Origin: Microcoleus vaginatus WJT46-NPBG5
GTDB taxonomy: Bacteria > Cyanobacteriota > Cyanobacteriia > Cyanobacteriales > Oscillatoriaceae
Direction: 5' to 3'
Assembly: GCA_019359355.1 (NCBI GenBank)
Contig: JAHHHM010000004.1
Coordinates: 186,001-250,000 of the forward strand
DNA: 64,000 nt
The translations under genes and the position numbers were made by a program. Of this stretch, positions 9,391-18,416 are shown one piece after another. The stretch's first letter is position 1, and each line of letters begins with the position of its first letter. The notes under the pieces are model-generated. The model made no database searches. It saw only the letters and a program-made list of their open reading frames with translations, and was not told where the DNA came from.

Positions 9391-9782
9391 TAAATAGATT
9401 TTCCTTGTTAGCTAAAAAAGTCGGTGATCATGGCAATCCCAACAGAATTGAGTGATAGATTCTGAAGTGATTGATTTTGGGTTGCAGGGATAATTTTTGA
9501 GCGAACTAGAAGCCGGTTCAACAGCAAAGATTAATAGTTATTTGGCTGTCGAATTAATCGTAAATTCGATAATCTCACTGCTCTGTTTGGTTGTCAAGTA
9601 GTTATCACAAACTGTTGCCCACAGGCAATTGTCCCGGAAACAGCGGGTGAGTATTCAGCGAGGCTGACTGAAAATTATATTTGCTAAAGCAATTGATGCG
9701 GGTTGTTGTGTCAGAGGAATTTAAGCTTGGTACGTGCTGCCGGCATGAAGCGTGGCGCGTAGCACCGGCACCTGTTTCTCGC
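9391..9782. other. Intergenic region, no gene seen
   Basis: Spacer between the end of the histidine kinase gene and the start of the propeller gene, both on the - strand. The short frame 9605-9829 overlaps the kinase end and looks spurious. GTGCT and AGCAC arms around 9737-9764 could form a weak stem. Confidence 0.45.
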
Positions 9783-11993
9783 TTACACTGAAACCCCTGC
9801 CACCGATTTAAGTTCAGCCGGCACCTCACACGGTTGTAAAGCAGGTCTCACCGGGATATCAATTCTAAACTCAGTTCCCTGTCCCGGTTCTGACAGGCAA
9901 ACAATCGCACCGCCGTGCTTATCCACGACAATTTGATAACTAATCGACAAACCCAATCCCGTCCCTTTGCCCACCGGCTTGGTTGTGAAAAACGGGTCAA
10001 ACAACCGCGATCTCACGCTTTCACTCATCCCCGGCCCATTATCCGCAATTCGCACGGTTACATAATTGGGGTGCGACATCTCCGTGCGAATCCAAATTGT
10101 GGGACTTGCCGACTCTGGCAGTTTTCCAGACTTCCAATAACCGTTTATCAAGGACTCTTCGAGGGCATCAATCGCATTCGAGAGGATATTCATAAAGACT
10201 TGATTCATCTGGCCGGCATAGCACTCAACTTGAGGCAATTGGCCGTATTCCTTCTCCACTTCCACACCCGGAAACGCCCCGTGCGCCTTCAGCCGGTTTT
10301 GTAAAATCAACAGGGTATTATCTAATCCTTCATGCAAATCGACCCGCTTCATTTCTGCTTGATCGACCCGCGAAAAATTCCGCAGTGACAAAACAATCTG
10401 GCGAATTCGATCCGCCCCCATTTTCATCGAGGCTAACAATTTCGGTAAATCTTCATTCAAGAAATCAAGGTCAATCTCTTCTGCCATCTCCTGAATTTCT
10501 GCCACTGGATGGGGATAATGCTTTTGGTAAAGCATCACCAGTTGTAACAACTCTTTGATGTAGTTGTTCGCGTAGTTAAGATTGCCGTAAATAAAATTCA
10601 CGGGATTGTTAATTTCATGCGCTACACCCGCCACTAACTGGCCGAGACTTGACATTTTTTCCGTTTGAATTAATTGCGCCTGACTTTGCTGTAAATCGTG
10701 AAGAAGTTTGCCTAATTGTTGGGCTTGAGCTGTTGCTGTGGTAGCCGCAGCGTGCGCTTGAGCGTAGAGATAAGCTTGGTGGATAGAAATTGCCAGTTGA
10801 TCTGCCACTGCTTGCGCTAAGTCTCGATCATTTTTTGACCAATAGCGTGTGTGGGAACATTGATTGAGATATAAAATTGCGTGCAGTTGGCCGTTTGCCT
10901 GCACCGGCACGACGAGAGACGATTGAATTTTTGCCCGTTGATACTCAGCATTATTGCTGCCAATGCGAGGATCTTGCTTCACATCCGAGATTGCCACCAG
11001 TTGCCGGTGTTCAATCACCCACTGACTAATCGGCCCATGCGTGTCAAATTCATGAATAGAGGGAGGAAAGGGATCTCGGCAAACTTCAAACAGATGCCGG
11101 CGTCTAAAGGCTACTCCCTCCGCCGCCGCATCTACATCTTCTTCCGAGAGGGGATAACTCAGCTTCCCGTCTTCGAGATCCTCGACTAAATGCACTAAGC
11201 AGCGATCTGCCTTCAAAGCTTCCATCAACTGAGCAATTGCCTCAGTCAGAATCGTTTCCAGATTTAAACTTTGACGAGTTTGGCTGGTAATTTGATTAAC
11301 CAATCGTTCACGCGCCGCTTGTTTTTGCGTTTGCTCGTACAGTTGAGCTTGGCGAATCGCAATTTCTAACTGTTGCGCCATTGATTGCAGAAACTCTATT
11401 TCCTCAGCACTCCACTGTCGAGGTTGCTCACATAAACAGGCAATAAAACCAATCCAGCCGGATTGACTTTTCACCGGCACTAACAAATTTGCAACAGCCC
11501 CCAGCAATTGACACGAGGTTTGCGGCTGATAATGCTGCCCTCTGGGTGCTGCCGGCGGCGTTTTGCCAAGCGGCAACCGAGACATCATCCGCGCCATTGC
11601 ACTTACACCAGCCGGGTTACTTTCTGGCCCATAATTAATAATTAAAGCCCCCTCTGCAATCGCTGTTGCTGCTGCCCCAAAGCTTTCAAGGGGGTAATAT
11701 CCTAATTGAGACGGTTTGTGATTGCCCCCCAGCCGTTCGCACACCACTTGCACCCGTTGCGTATCGCTGTAATACCAAAGAAAACTACAGCGTTCGACTT
11801 GCAGTAAACTGCCAACTTCATCCACTGCGGTTTGCAAAACCACCTTCAACTCCAACGAGTTGCGGATGCGGTCTATAATTTTGCGTAACAGAGCGCTTTG
11901 CTGGTGAGGGTCGCCAATCTGACTCGGCTGTGCTTGATTGGGGAAAGGAAAGACCGAGGATAACCAATTGAACCAAGAGTTAGTAATTGTCAT
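9783..11993 (-). CDS. GAF-GAF sensor histidine kinase
   Basis: Soluble sensor kinase of 736 residues. Two GAF domains lie at about 35-215 and 235-410; neither shows an obvious bilin-binding Cys-His pair, so a phytochrome-like role is not supported. A short coiled linker (QQLGKLLHDLQQSQAQL) leads to the H-box VAGVAHEINNPVNF with the phospho-acceptor His. The catalytic domain has the N-box NILSNAIDALEE, the G1 box ADNGPGM, the F-box LFDPFFTTKP and G2 GKGTGLGLS. No transmembrane segment or receiver domain is present and no response regulator is adjacent, so its partner is elsewhere. The ATG at 11993 opens a spacer of 512 bases shared with crtR. Confidence 0.92.
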   Translation of the reverse strand: MTITNSWFNWLSSVFPFPNQAQPSQIGDPHQQSALLRKIIDRIRNSLELKVVLQTAVDEVGSLLQVERCSFLWYYSDTQRVQVVCERLGGNHKPSQLGYYPLESFGAAATAIAEGALIINYGPESNPAGVSAMARMMSRLPLGKTPPAAPRGQHYQPQTSCQLLGAVANLLVPVKSQSGWIGFIACLCEQPRQWSAEEIEFLQSMAQQLEIAIRQAQLYEQTQKQAARERLVNQITSQTRQSLNLETILTEAIAQLMEALKADRCLVHLVEDLEDGKLSYPLSEEDVDAAAEGVAFRRRHLFEVCRDPFPPSIHEFDTHGPISQWVIEHRQLVAISDVKQDPRIGSNNAEYQRAKIQSSLVVPVQANGQLHAILYLNQCSHTRYWSKNDRDLAQAVADQLAISIHQAYLYAQAHAAATTATAQAQQLGKLLHDLQQSQAQLIQTEKMSSLGQLVAGVAHEINNPVNFIYGNLNYANNYIKELLQLVMLYQKHYPHPVAEIQEMAEEIDLDFLNEDLPKLLASMKMGADRIRQIVLSLRNFSRVDQAEMKRVDLHEGLDNTLLILQNRLKAHGAFPGVEVEKEYGQLPQVECYAGQMNQVFMNILSNAIDALEESLINGYWKSGKLPESASPTIWIRTEMSHPNYVTVRIADNGPGMSESVRSRLFDPFFTTKPVGKGTGLGLSISYQIVVDKHGGAIVCLSEPGQGTEFRIDIPVRPALQPCEVPAELKSVAGVSV

Positions 11994-12505
11994 GACATAA
12001 CTTCACTGAATAAGATAAAACCCCATTCTGCGTTGACCTGCTCGCTCAATCGCTTGTGAGTTTTATCGCTGAACATCCTACCGTTGGGTTTCAAATCGAG
12101 TAAGCACGTTTGATTTATTGAGGATTGTTCTAAATAAATCTAGAAAAATTTAACTTTTTAAACGTCAAAACTGTGGCACAAAGAAGTTTCTAACCCAATG
12201 ATCCGGGAAGGCAACGCACCCCGACTTTTGAATTTAGACAATATTTAAATTCATACAATATATTGCAGTGTTAAAAATGTTCACTGCGAACTCAACTGCT
12301 TGACCCAAGGCGAAGTTGATGAGCCGCCGGCAGTTTTTCTGTGCACCGGCACTCTGTCAGAGCATGAATGTTTAAGCAGCCTGATGATTTTTTAACGTTT
12401 CTTACAGAAGCGTGATCACCAAATGAGATTTCTTAATAAAACTTCATTTTTAGACATTTGTATCGTATACTACGCGAGAGTAAATAGCAAGGAGTTAGAA
12501 CAAAA
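11994..12505. other. Divergent intergenic region between histidine kinase and crtR
   Basis: AT-rich spacer with promoters for both flanking genes. I find no gene: the 63-codon frame at 12433-12624 on the - strand overlaps the crtR start and has no recognisable content. AATATATT-type stretches lie near 12258-12266. Confidence 0.5.
12466..12471 (+). promoter_or_regulatory. Possible -10 box of crtR
   Basis: TATACT lies 35 bases before the crtR ATG in a good position for a start near 12478. The hexamer 17 bases upstream (TTCATT) is a poor -35 box, so the call is weak. Confidence 0.3.
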
Positions 12506-13414
12506 ATGTCGCAGCACCGGCAGCCGCTGACAGTTCCGAAAGAATTCCTCGGTCCTCCGGGCGACTTTAACCCCACGCTACTGATGTTTGTGGCGTCAGT
12601 CATAATGTTCGTCAGTTCCCACACCGGCTATTGGTTTTGGAACTGGCCGGGTTGGTGTTGCTTTTGTATTAATGTGCTTGCGGCACACATGGCCGGCACG
12701 GTGATTCATGATGCCTGTCATAACGTTGCCCACCGTAACCGCATCACAAACGCTGTTTTAGGGCATGGTAGCGCCCTGATCTTGGGTTTTGCCTTCCCGG
12801 TATTCACCCGCGTCCACCTACAGCATCACGCCCATGTGAATGACCCCAAAAACGACCCGGATCACTTCGTTTCCACCGGCGGCCCACTTTGGCTGATTGC
12901 GGCTCGTTTTTTCTATCACGAAATCTTCTTTTTCAAACGGCGTTTATGGCAGAAGAATGAGCTGCTGGAATGGTTTTTGAGCCGGCTTGTGTTCTTCTCT
13001 GTGGTGTATGTTGCCTGCCAGCATGATTTATTTAGCTATTTTCTCACTTACTGGGGATTACCCACATTAGTAGTGGGAATCACACTGGGTTTATTTTTTG
13101 ATTACCTGCCTCATCGGCCTTTTCAAGAACGCAGCCGGTGGAAAAATGCCAGAGTTTACCCTAGCAAGATTCTTAATGTATTGATTTTGGGGCAAAATTA
13201 TCATTTAGTTCATCATTTATGGCCTTCGGTTCCTTGGTATTACTACGAGTCAGCTTACTGGGCTACGAAGCCTTTGTTAGATGAAAAAGGTTGCGCTCAA
13301 AGTCTAGGATTGCTGAAAGGAAAAGACTTTTTGGGTTTCCTTTATGACCTTTTCTTCGGAATTCGATTTCATCACTTTTTGCCGGCTCGAAAGGAAATGG
13401 AAAAGGTGCAATAA
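12506..13414 (+). CDS. crtR: Beta-carotene hydroxylase, CrtR type
   Basis: Membrane di-iron hydroxylase of 302 residues from the fatty-acid-desaturase superfamily; CrtR adds the 3-hydroxyl groups that make zeaxanthin from beta-carotene. The histidine boxes are visible: HDACHNVAH, HLQHHAHV with nearby DPDHFVSTGG, and HLVHH. Hydrophobic stretches near 28-45, 50-65 and 160-195 fit a membrane enzyme. PVFTRVHLQHHAHVNDPK and the WLIAARFFYHE stretch match the CrtR group rather than acyl-lipid desaturases. An AAGGAG site lies 10 bases before the ATG, and a strong terminator follows at 13424-13463, so it is probably monocistronic. Confidence 0.87.
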   Translation: MSQHRQPLTVPKEFLGPPGDFNPTLLMFVASVIMFVSSHTGYWFWNWPGWCCFCINVLAAHMAGTVIHDACHNVAHRNRITNAVLGHGSALILGFAFPVFTRVHLQHHAHVNDPKNDPDHFVSTGGPLWLIAARFFYHEIFFFKRRLWQKNELLEWFLSRLVFFSVVYVACQHDLFSYFLTYWGLPTLVVGITLGLFFDYLPHRPFQERSRWKNARVYPSKILNVLILGQNYHLVHHLWPSVPWYYYESAYWATKPLLDEKGCAQSLGLLKGKDFLGFLYDLFFGIRFHHFLPARKEMEKVQ

Positions 13415-13423
13415 CAAAAAATT

Positions 13424-13463
13424 GTCACTGGCTGGAATTGATGCCGGTGACTTTTTATTTTTG
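13424..13463 (+). terminator. Rho-independent terminator of crtR
   Basis: GTCACTGGC pairs with GCCGGTGAC (one G-U pair) around a 10-base loop, then TTTTTATTTTT follows at once. It starts 10 bases after the crtR stop codon. Confidence 0.85.
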
Positions 13464-13468
13464 GGAAT

Positions 13469-13522
13469 TTTTAACCGCAGATGATAGCGCAGCGTGGCGC
13501 TAGCCATACGCAGATAAACGCG
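13469..13522 (+). repeat. Dispersed CGCAGAT repeat, copy 2, with AGCGC insert
   Basis: TTTTAACCGCAGATG and CGCAGATAAACGC flank an insert containing AGCGCAGCGTGGCGCTAGCC. The copy at 24171 carries the same insert without change, so both come from one composite element. Confidence 0.75.
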
Positions 13523-13586
13523 CACTACTGAGTGCAGCTTGTCAGTGCTTTTATCAAATCAACGCTCACGCCTCCAGATGCCGGCG

Positions 13587-16500
13587 CTAACTTTCTAACA
13601 GGATTGCCCGTATCCAGAGGAGAATTTTCTCGATGAGATCCGGTTCAGTGGCATCAAACCACCGCAAGGTTATCCCCTGCAAACAAGCCGGCGGTGGGGG
13701 ATCTGTTACAACACAAATCGCCCCATCAAATTTACTCAAAGCGTTGAGGAATATTTCACTAAATCCTTGGGGTTCTGGGGCAGAGGGATCTTCGTAGAAA
13801 ATCCAGACGGGGAGTTGATTGCTTTTGCGCCGGATCGCGTTCCAATAAAGTTTGAGGGCTTGCATGGTTGCCGGTTCCCCATTTTGACGTTCTGGGCAAT
13901 CGAGATCGAGCATCAAATCGTAGATTTCTGGGGCAGGGTTATCGGCATCGATAAATTTGCTTCCGTCAATGCAAATCAGCTTAATTTTTCCCCGTAAATC
14001 GGGTTTGCGGTTAGCGGCGGTGGCGAGGATTTGGGGTAAGGTTTCTAAGTTTAACCGTTGCGTGTCGGGGGTGTTTCCCGCAGCCGTGATGTCTTGCATT
14101 TCCGGATGGGTGAGGGGCTGCCGGTGCCAAGCGCGATAGAAGTCTGGGTAGGGTAGAGTTTGGGCGAAGTGCCAGATGACTTTGTAGCATTCCTCGAATC
14201 GATCAAACTCATTTTCGTAAGTTTCATTAGATAAGTAATCTTTCAAGCGATAGACAACTCCTGCCATTTGCTCCTTTGTCACCAAAATCTTTTTCAAGCT
14301 TTTTGCGGCTTCCCTGCGGGTATTTTTATTCCCACAGTTGCCACAGTTGCCGATGAACTCGACTAAACCCCTGATGGCAGTTTCGTTACCGGTGCCGATT
14401 TTCCCCAAGCTATCTACTGCCCTCCTGCGGGTATTTTCATCCCCATAGTTGCCGATGAACTTGACTAAACCCCTAATGGCGGTTTCGTTGCCGGTGCCGA
14501 TTTCCCCCAAGCTTCCTACCGCTTCCCAGCGGGTATTTTCATCCCCACAGTTGCCGATTAACTCGACTAAACCCCTGATGGCAGTTTCGTTGCCGGGTTC
14601 TATTTTCCCCAAGCTTTTTGCCGCCCTATAGCGGGTTTTTTCATTCGCACAGTTGCCGATTAACTCGATTAAAGCCCTGATGGCAGTTTCGTTGCCGGGT
14701 TCTATTTTCCCCAAGCTTTCTGCGGCTTCCCAGCGGGTATTTTCATTCGCACAGTTGCCGATTAACTCGACTAGACCCCTGATGGCAGTTTCGTTGCCGG
14801 TGCCGATTTTCCCCAAGCTATCTACTGCCCTCCTGCGGGTATTTTCATCCCCACAGTTGCCGATTAACTCGACTAAAGCCCTGATGGCAGTTTCGTTGCC
14901 GATGCCGATTTCCCCTAAGCTTCCTGCCGCCCTCCTGCGGTTCCATTCATTCGCACAGTTGCCGATTAACTCGACTAAAGCCCTGATAGCAGTTTCGTTG
15001 CCGGGTTCTATTTTCCCCAAGCTATCTGCCGCCCTCCAGCGGATAAATTCATTCGCACAGTTGCCGATGAACTCGACTAAACCCCTGATGGCGGTTTCGT
15101 TGTCGGTGCCGATTTTCCCCAAGCTATATGCCGCCCAATAGCGGGTTTCTTCATCCCCACAGTTGCCGATTAACTCGACTAAACCCCTGATGGCGGTTTC
15201 GTTGCCGGTGCCGATTTTCACCAAGCTTTCTACTGCCCTCCTGCGGGTATTTTCATTCGCACAGTTGCCGATGAACTCGACTAAACCCCTGATGGCGGTT
15301 TCGTTGCCGGGTTCTATTTTCCCCAAGCTATCTGCCGCGTCCTTGCGGGTATTTTCATTCGCACAGTTGCCCATGAACTCGACTAAACCCCTGATGGCGG
15401 TTTCGTTGCCGGTGCCGATTTTTCCCAAGCTTTCTGCGGCTTCCCTGCGGGTATTTTCATTCGCACAGTTGCCGATGAACTCGACTAAACCCCTGATGGC
15501 AGTTTCGTTGCCGGTGCCGATTTTCACCAAGCTTTCTACTGCCCTCCTGCGGGTCCATTCATCCCCACAGTTACCGATTAAGTTGACTAAAGCCCTGATG
15601 GCGGTTTCGTTGCCGGTGCCGATTTTTCCCAAGCTTTCTACTGCCCGACTGCAGATCCATTTATCCCCACAGTTGCCAATGAACTCGACTAAAGCACTGA
15701 TGGCTTTGGATCGCTGTGTCTGGGGCAGCACGTCCCTCGCTGCCTCTGCTATTAGATCGAGAAATGTTAGCCACTGTTGTTTTTCAATGTAGAAGTAACC
15801 AAAGCCCCATTTAACGATTTGCCAGACAATTCCTTCAATTTTGAAATAATGGCGAAATTCGGTAACACCGGCTGCTGCTAGAAAATAGGCTCGAAATTCA
15901 TAGAATCCTTTATTTGCTCTATAAATCGCGTCCCACTCGCCGCACCCATCCTTAAACTCAACTAAAGAAGTAATAAACTCCTCTTTCTGTTCCCCTGGCA
16001 CCTCCACACGCCCCAACCACAGCAAAAACGCCTCTTTCCATTGCGGCTCAAAGATGCGGTAATTGCCTTGCCCTATGTTGTGGGGGACGGGGTTTAAGAA
16101 AAAGCGCCAATCCTCAATTTCACAGGCAGCAAAATATTCCTGAAACGTAGGATGATAAAAAGCATAAACAGATTTGAGTGGGTTTTGAGCATCAACACCA
16201 ACGCGATTCAGCCAACCTAATTTGAGTGCTTCTTCATATAATTCTGGATGCAATTTTTCCAGCGTTTCGCTAACTAAAGTGTGAGGCAAAATCGATTTAT
16301 ATCCCTGCTCAATGGCCTTCAGCGCCAACTGTCCAAGGGCGGCATTTAAGTCTCGTCGCTGCGCTGCGTTGGTGGGAAAGATGCCTTTTTTTAACTCATA
16401 AAGCGCCTCGACAAACACCTGATAAAGTTCTGCCTTCGTCTCCGGTAATTTTCCCCGCCCAGATTGCCAGGTGAAGCACAGCAGCGACAGCCGCAGGGGA

Positions 16501-17657
16501 TTGCGGGCTAAATCTTTAATTCGCTCTTTGCCGGGTTCGTCTAAGGCGGCGCGTAATTGACTTTCCTCGCTCCTTTCTACACCAGCGAGAATTGAGGAGG
16601 AATTGTTAAACCATTTATCAATAAATTGTTTAACCTGATCCCGAGAGCTGCCCTTTCCATAACTGAAATCCAGCATTTTGTAACTGTCAAAATCCGACAG
16701 CGCATTTCCCGCCGCTTCCCAAACATTGAGCCGGCAACTGATCACCACCGGCACATTTTTAAACAACGGATCTCTCAGCGATTGCGCCAGCGTTCCCAGT
16801 GGATCGGCAATCCCCATTTCATCCGCACCATCCAGCAGCAGCCATACCTTTCCCTCTTTCAGCAATTGTGTGAATTCTTCCACCCATGCCGAGGGTGCGC
16901 TATCCAATTTTTCTGCCGCCTCACGCAACCAATCTTCTCTTAAATATTGGTGCAAAGGCTTTTTCACCTGCGCCAAGGAAATCCAAATCGGGAACGGTTT
17001 AACCCACTTGGTTTCTGTCTCGCTTGGAGAATTATCGAGCAACCAATCAGCAATTTTTAATAACTGCGTGGTTTTTCCCGCACCCGGTTCCCCAATAATT
17101 GTCAGGCGTTTGCCCTTGCTTTTGGGACTTTGCCCCTTCGCGAGGACATTGTTAAAAAATTCATCGTAGGCGATGGCGGTGATAGTTTCTTGCTGTCGGT
17201 ATGCCTGGGAACCTTTCTCCGGAGATTCATCCCGGCATTGAGGTTTTTGCTGCCTTTCCAGCAATCCCAAGGGAACGTGAATATCATCGAGTTCAATCGT
17301 AATTCCCATGCCAGAAGTCAACAAATTGCTGGCAAGTTCCCGGCGGAGTTGCAGCATTTTGCCGCAGACTTCACGCCAGTTGATTGCATCTGGAGGAGGA
17401 GGGGATTCGGGGAAATCGACGATTTCAGCGATATCTAACTTTAAAGCAGTGCAGATCTCACTCGCGGAGCCTCTATCAACTGCCTCACCATTAAAAAACC
17501 GTTTAACTGTTTTTTCGCTAACTCCTGCTTCTTCAGCAATATCCCAATAAGTCCTAAGTTTGTTATTTTCATCGCCTTTGCCAGCTTTAGCCGTTTTGAG
17601 AAGCTGTTTTCCCTCAGCGTGTGCCTGAAGAGTATCGCGGTTGCGGGTTTCACCCAT
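13587..17657 (-). CDS. NACHT NTPase with N-terminal HTH and 13 near-identical HEAT-like repeats
   Basis: Giant NLR-like STAND NTPase of 1356 residues. Residues 35-80 look like a helix-turn-helix (YWDIAEEAGVSEKTVKRF). The NACHT domain has Walker A GEPGAGKTT at 189-197 and Walker B VWLLLDGADE at 271-280, followed by winged-helix-like sequence to about 520. Residues about 650-1120 are 13 tandem 34-residue repeats built on SLGKIGTGNETAIRGLVEF. The tail holds a conserved-looking domain with KLICIDGSKF, EIYDLMLDLDCPE and VWIFYEDPSA that I cannot name, though similar tails occur in other cyanobacterial NACHT proteins. STAND proteins sense a ligand through their repeats and oligomerise on ATP binding; bacterial NACHT proteins include anti-phage receptors. 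No nuclease or other effector domain is recognisable. The ATG at 17657 is the first start in frame. Confidence 0.9.
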   Translation of the reverse strand: MGETRNRDTLQAHAEGKQLLKTAKAGKGDENNKLRTYWDIAEEAGVSEKTVKRFFNGEAVDRGSASEICTALKLDIAEIVDFPESPPPPDAINWREVCGKMLQLRRELASNLLTSGMGITIELDDIHVPLGLLERQQKPQCRDESPEKGSQAYRQQETITAIAYDEFFNNVLAKGQSPKSKGKRLTIIGEPGAGKTTQLLKIADWLLDNSPSETETKWVKPFPIWISLAQVKKPLHQYLREDWLREAAEKLDSAPSAWVEEFTQLLKEGKVWLLLDGADEMGIADPLGTLAQSLRDPLFKNVPVVISCRLNVWEAAGNALSDFDSYKMLDFSYGKGSSRDQVKQFIDKWFNNSSSILAGVERSEESQLRAALDEPGKERIKDLARNPLRLSLLCFTWQSGRGKLPETKAELYQVFVEALYELKKGIFPTNAAQRRDLNAALGQLALKAIEQGYKSILPHTLVSETLEKLHPELYEEALKLGWLNRVGVDAQNPLKSVYAFYHPTFQEYFAACEIEDWRFFLNPVPHNIGQGNYRIFEPQWKEAFLLWLGRVEVPGEQKEEFITSLVEFKDGCGEWDAIYRANKGFYEFRAYFLAAAGVTEFRHYFKIEGIVWQIVKWGFGYFYIEKQQWLTFLDLIAEAARDVLPQTQRSKAISALVEFIGNCGDKWICSRAVESLGKIGTGNETAIRALVNLIGNCGDEWTRRRAVESLVKIGTGNETAIRGLVEFIGNCANENTRREAAESLGKIGTGNETAIRGLVEFMGNCANENTRKDAADSLGKIEPGNETAIRGLVEFIGNCANENTRRRAVESLVKIGTGNETAIRGLVELIGNCGDEETRYWAAYSLGKIGTDNETAIRGLVEFIGNCANEFIRWRAADSLGKIEPGNETAIRALVELIGNCANEWNRRRAAGSLGEIGIGNETAIRALVELIGNCGDENTRRRAVDSLGKIGTGNETAIRGLVELIGNCANENTRWEAAESLGKIEPGNETAIRALIELIGNCANEKTRYRAAKSLGKIEPGNETAIRGLVELIGNCGDENTRWEAVGSLGEIGTGNETAIRGLVKFIGNYGDENTRRRAVDSLGKIGTGNETAIRGLVEFIGNCGNCGNKNTRREAAKSLKKILVTKEQMAGVVYRLKDYLSNETYENEFDRFEECYKVIWHFAQTLPYPDFYRAWHRQPLTHPEMQDITAAGNTPDTQRLNLETLPQILATAANRKPDLRGKIKLICIDGSKFIDADNPAPEIYDLMLDLDCPERQNGEPATMQALKLYWNAIRRKSNQLPVWIFYEDPSAPEPQGFSEIFLNALSKFDGAICVVTDPPPPACLQGITLRWFDATEPDLIEKILLWIRAILLES
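14290..15700 (-). repeat. Array of thirteen 102-bp coding repeats in the NACHT gene
   Basis: The HEAT-like repeats are repeated at DNA level too: each 102-base unit shares long identical stretches with the others, such as CTGATGGCGGTTTCGTTGCC. The unit nearest the C-terminus has an extra CACAGTTGC (a 9-base duplication around 14334-14351, giving GNCGNC). The high DNA identity makes the opposite strand open over long stretches; those frames are shadows. Assemblies may miscount copies here. Confidence 0.93.
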
Positions 17658-17822
17658 AGTTAAGAAATTGAGGCGGTTGTGGATATCAATAGTGTAAACA
17701 ACTTCATCGCTTGAATGAGGGTCAGAAAGGTCACTTAATCTCTGTCCCGGAATGTCCTAGCGCCTATCCTATCGAAACTCTTAGAGTTATCTCAACGCTA
17801 ATCAATACAAGGATTTCGAGCG

Positions 17823-18164
17823 ATGGACAACTCCCGTAAAGCTCAGGCACAACGTTTAAGCCCGGCGATGGCCCAACTGCTCAAAGCCATCCTCACCCAA
17901 ACCCCGCAAATTCAGCTTTTAATGCTACTGGCTTTTGTCAGCGATTCCTCGCGAGAAAGCCTCGAAATCAGTGAGCAAGAGCTACCGAAGCAGCGAGAAA
18001 AGAGATTAAAGAACCAAAAGTTTCTCAAGATTATGTTTAAAATCGGTGAATTTGTTTTCGTGAATGGGATCTCCTGGTTCGATCCCATTTCCGGACTGTG
18101 CATCGGTTTTTGTTTCTTCCTCTGGCAGCTAGTGCAAGCGGTGATCGAAGAGAAAAATAAATAA
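17823..18164 (+). CDS. Small predicted membrane protein next to the NACHT gene
   Basis: Protein of 113 residues that I do not recognise. The N-terminal half is charged and helical (SPAMAQLLKAILTQTPQIQ, then a Glu/Lys-rich stretch); the C-terminal part has a hydrophobic segment of about 20 residues (PISGLCIGFCFFLWQLVQAV) that could be one membrane helix. It diverges from the NACHT gene across 165 bases, so the two may share a control region. An AAGGA lies 9 bases before the ATG. The gene could be a partner of the NACHT protein or unrelated. Confidence 0.6.
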   Translation: MDNSRKAQAQRLSPAMAQLLKAILTQTPQIQLLMLLAFVSDSSRESLEISEQELPKQREKRLKNQKFLKIMFKIGEFVFVNGISWFDPISGLCIGFCFFLWQLVQAVIEEKNK

Positions 18165-18202
18165 GGTTTGTAGGTGCCGGGTTGGATAGGTATATAAAGA
18201 AC

Positions 18203-18225
18203 CCCGGCTTCTTGAAGAAGCCGGG
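18203..18225. terminator. CCCGGCTTC hairpin between convergent genes
   Basis: CCCGGCTTC and GAAGCCGGG form a perfect 9-base stem with a TTGAA loop. It lies between the convergent small membrane protein and chorismate mutase genes. Read leftwards it is followed by GGTTCTTTATA, a weak U-tract. This palindrome type is also a common dispersed cyanobacterial repeat, so it may be a repeat serving as terminator. Confidence 0.55.
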
Positions 18226-18416
18226 ATTCTGGGACTGTGGCAACTATAAACTGCCTAATTTTTACCGACAAATAGGTAACTTTCAACTAAATTAGGGAGC
18301 ATCTTGCTCCCATTCCTCAGATTTTTGTTGATTTAATGCTCAGAAAACAAAAAAAAGAAGAATTAAAAACAAAGAAAACTCTCCATTTTTAATTCTTCAG
18401 GACTGCCGGCATAACA

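Noticed and set aside
12433-12624. 63-codon - strand frame over the crtR start
   Set aside because: Covers the crtR promoter and start; no family features.
14449-15792. Long open frames on the + strand across the NACHT repeats (MPINSTKPLMAVSLP type)
   Set aside because: They are the complement of the repeat array; repetition keeps them free of stops. They have no independent start signals or family features.
18060-18090. GGTTCGATCCC, similar to a tRNA T-loop
   Set aside because: It lies inside the small membrane-protein frame, and no acceptor, D or anticodon arms can be paired with it.
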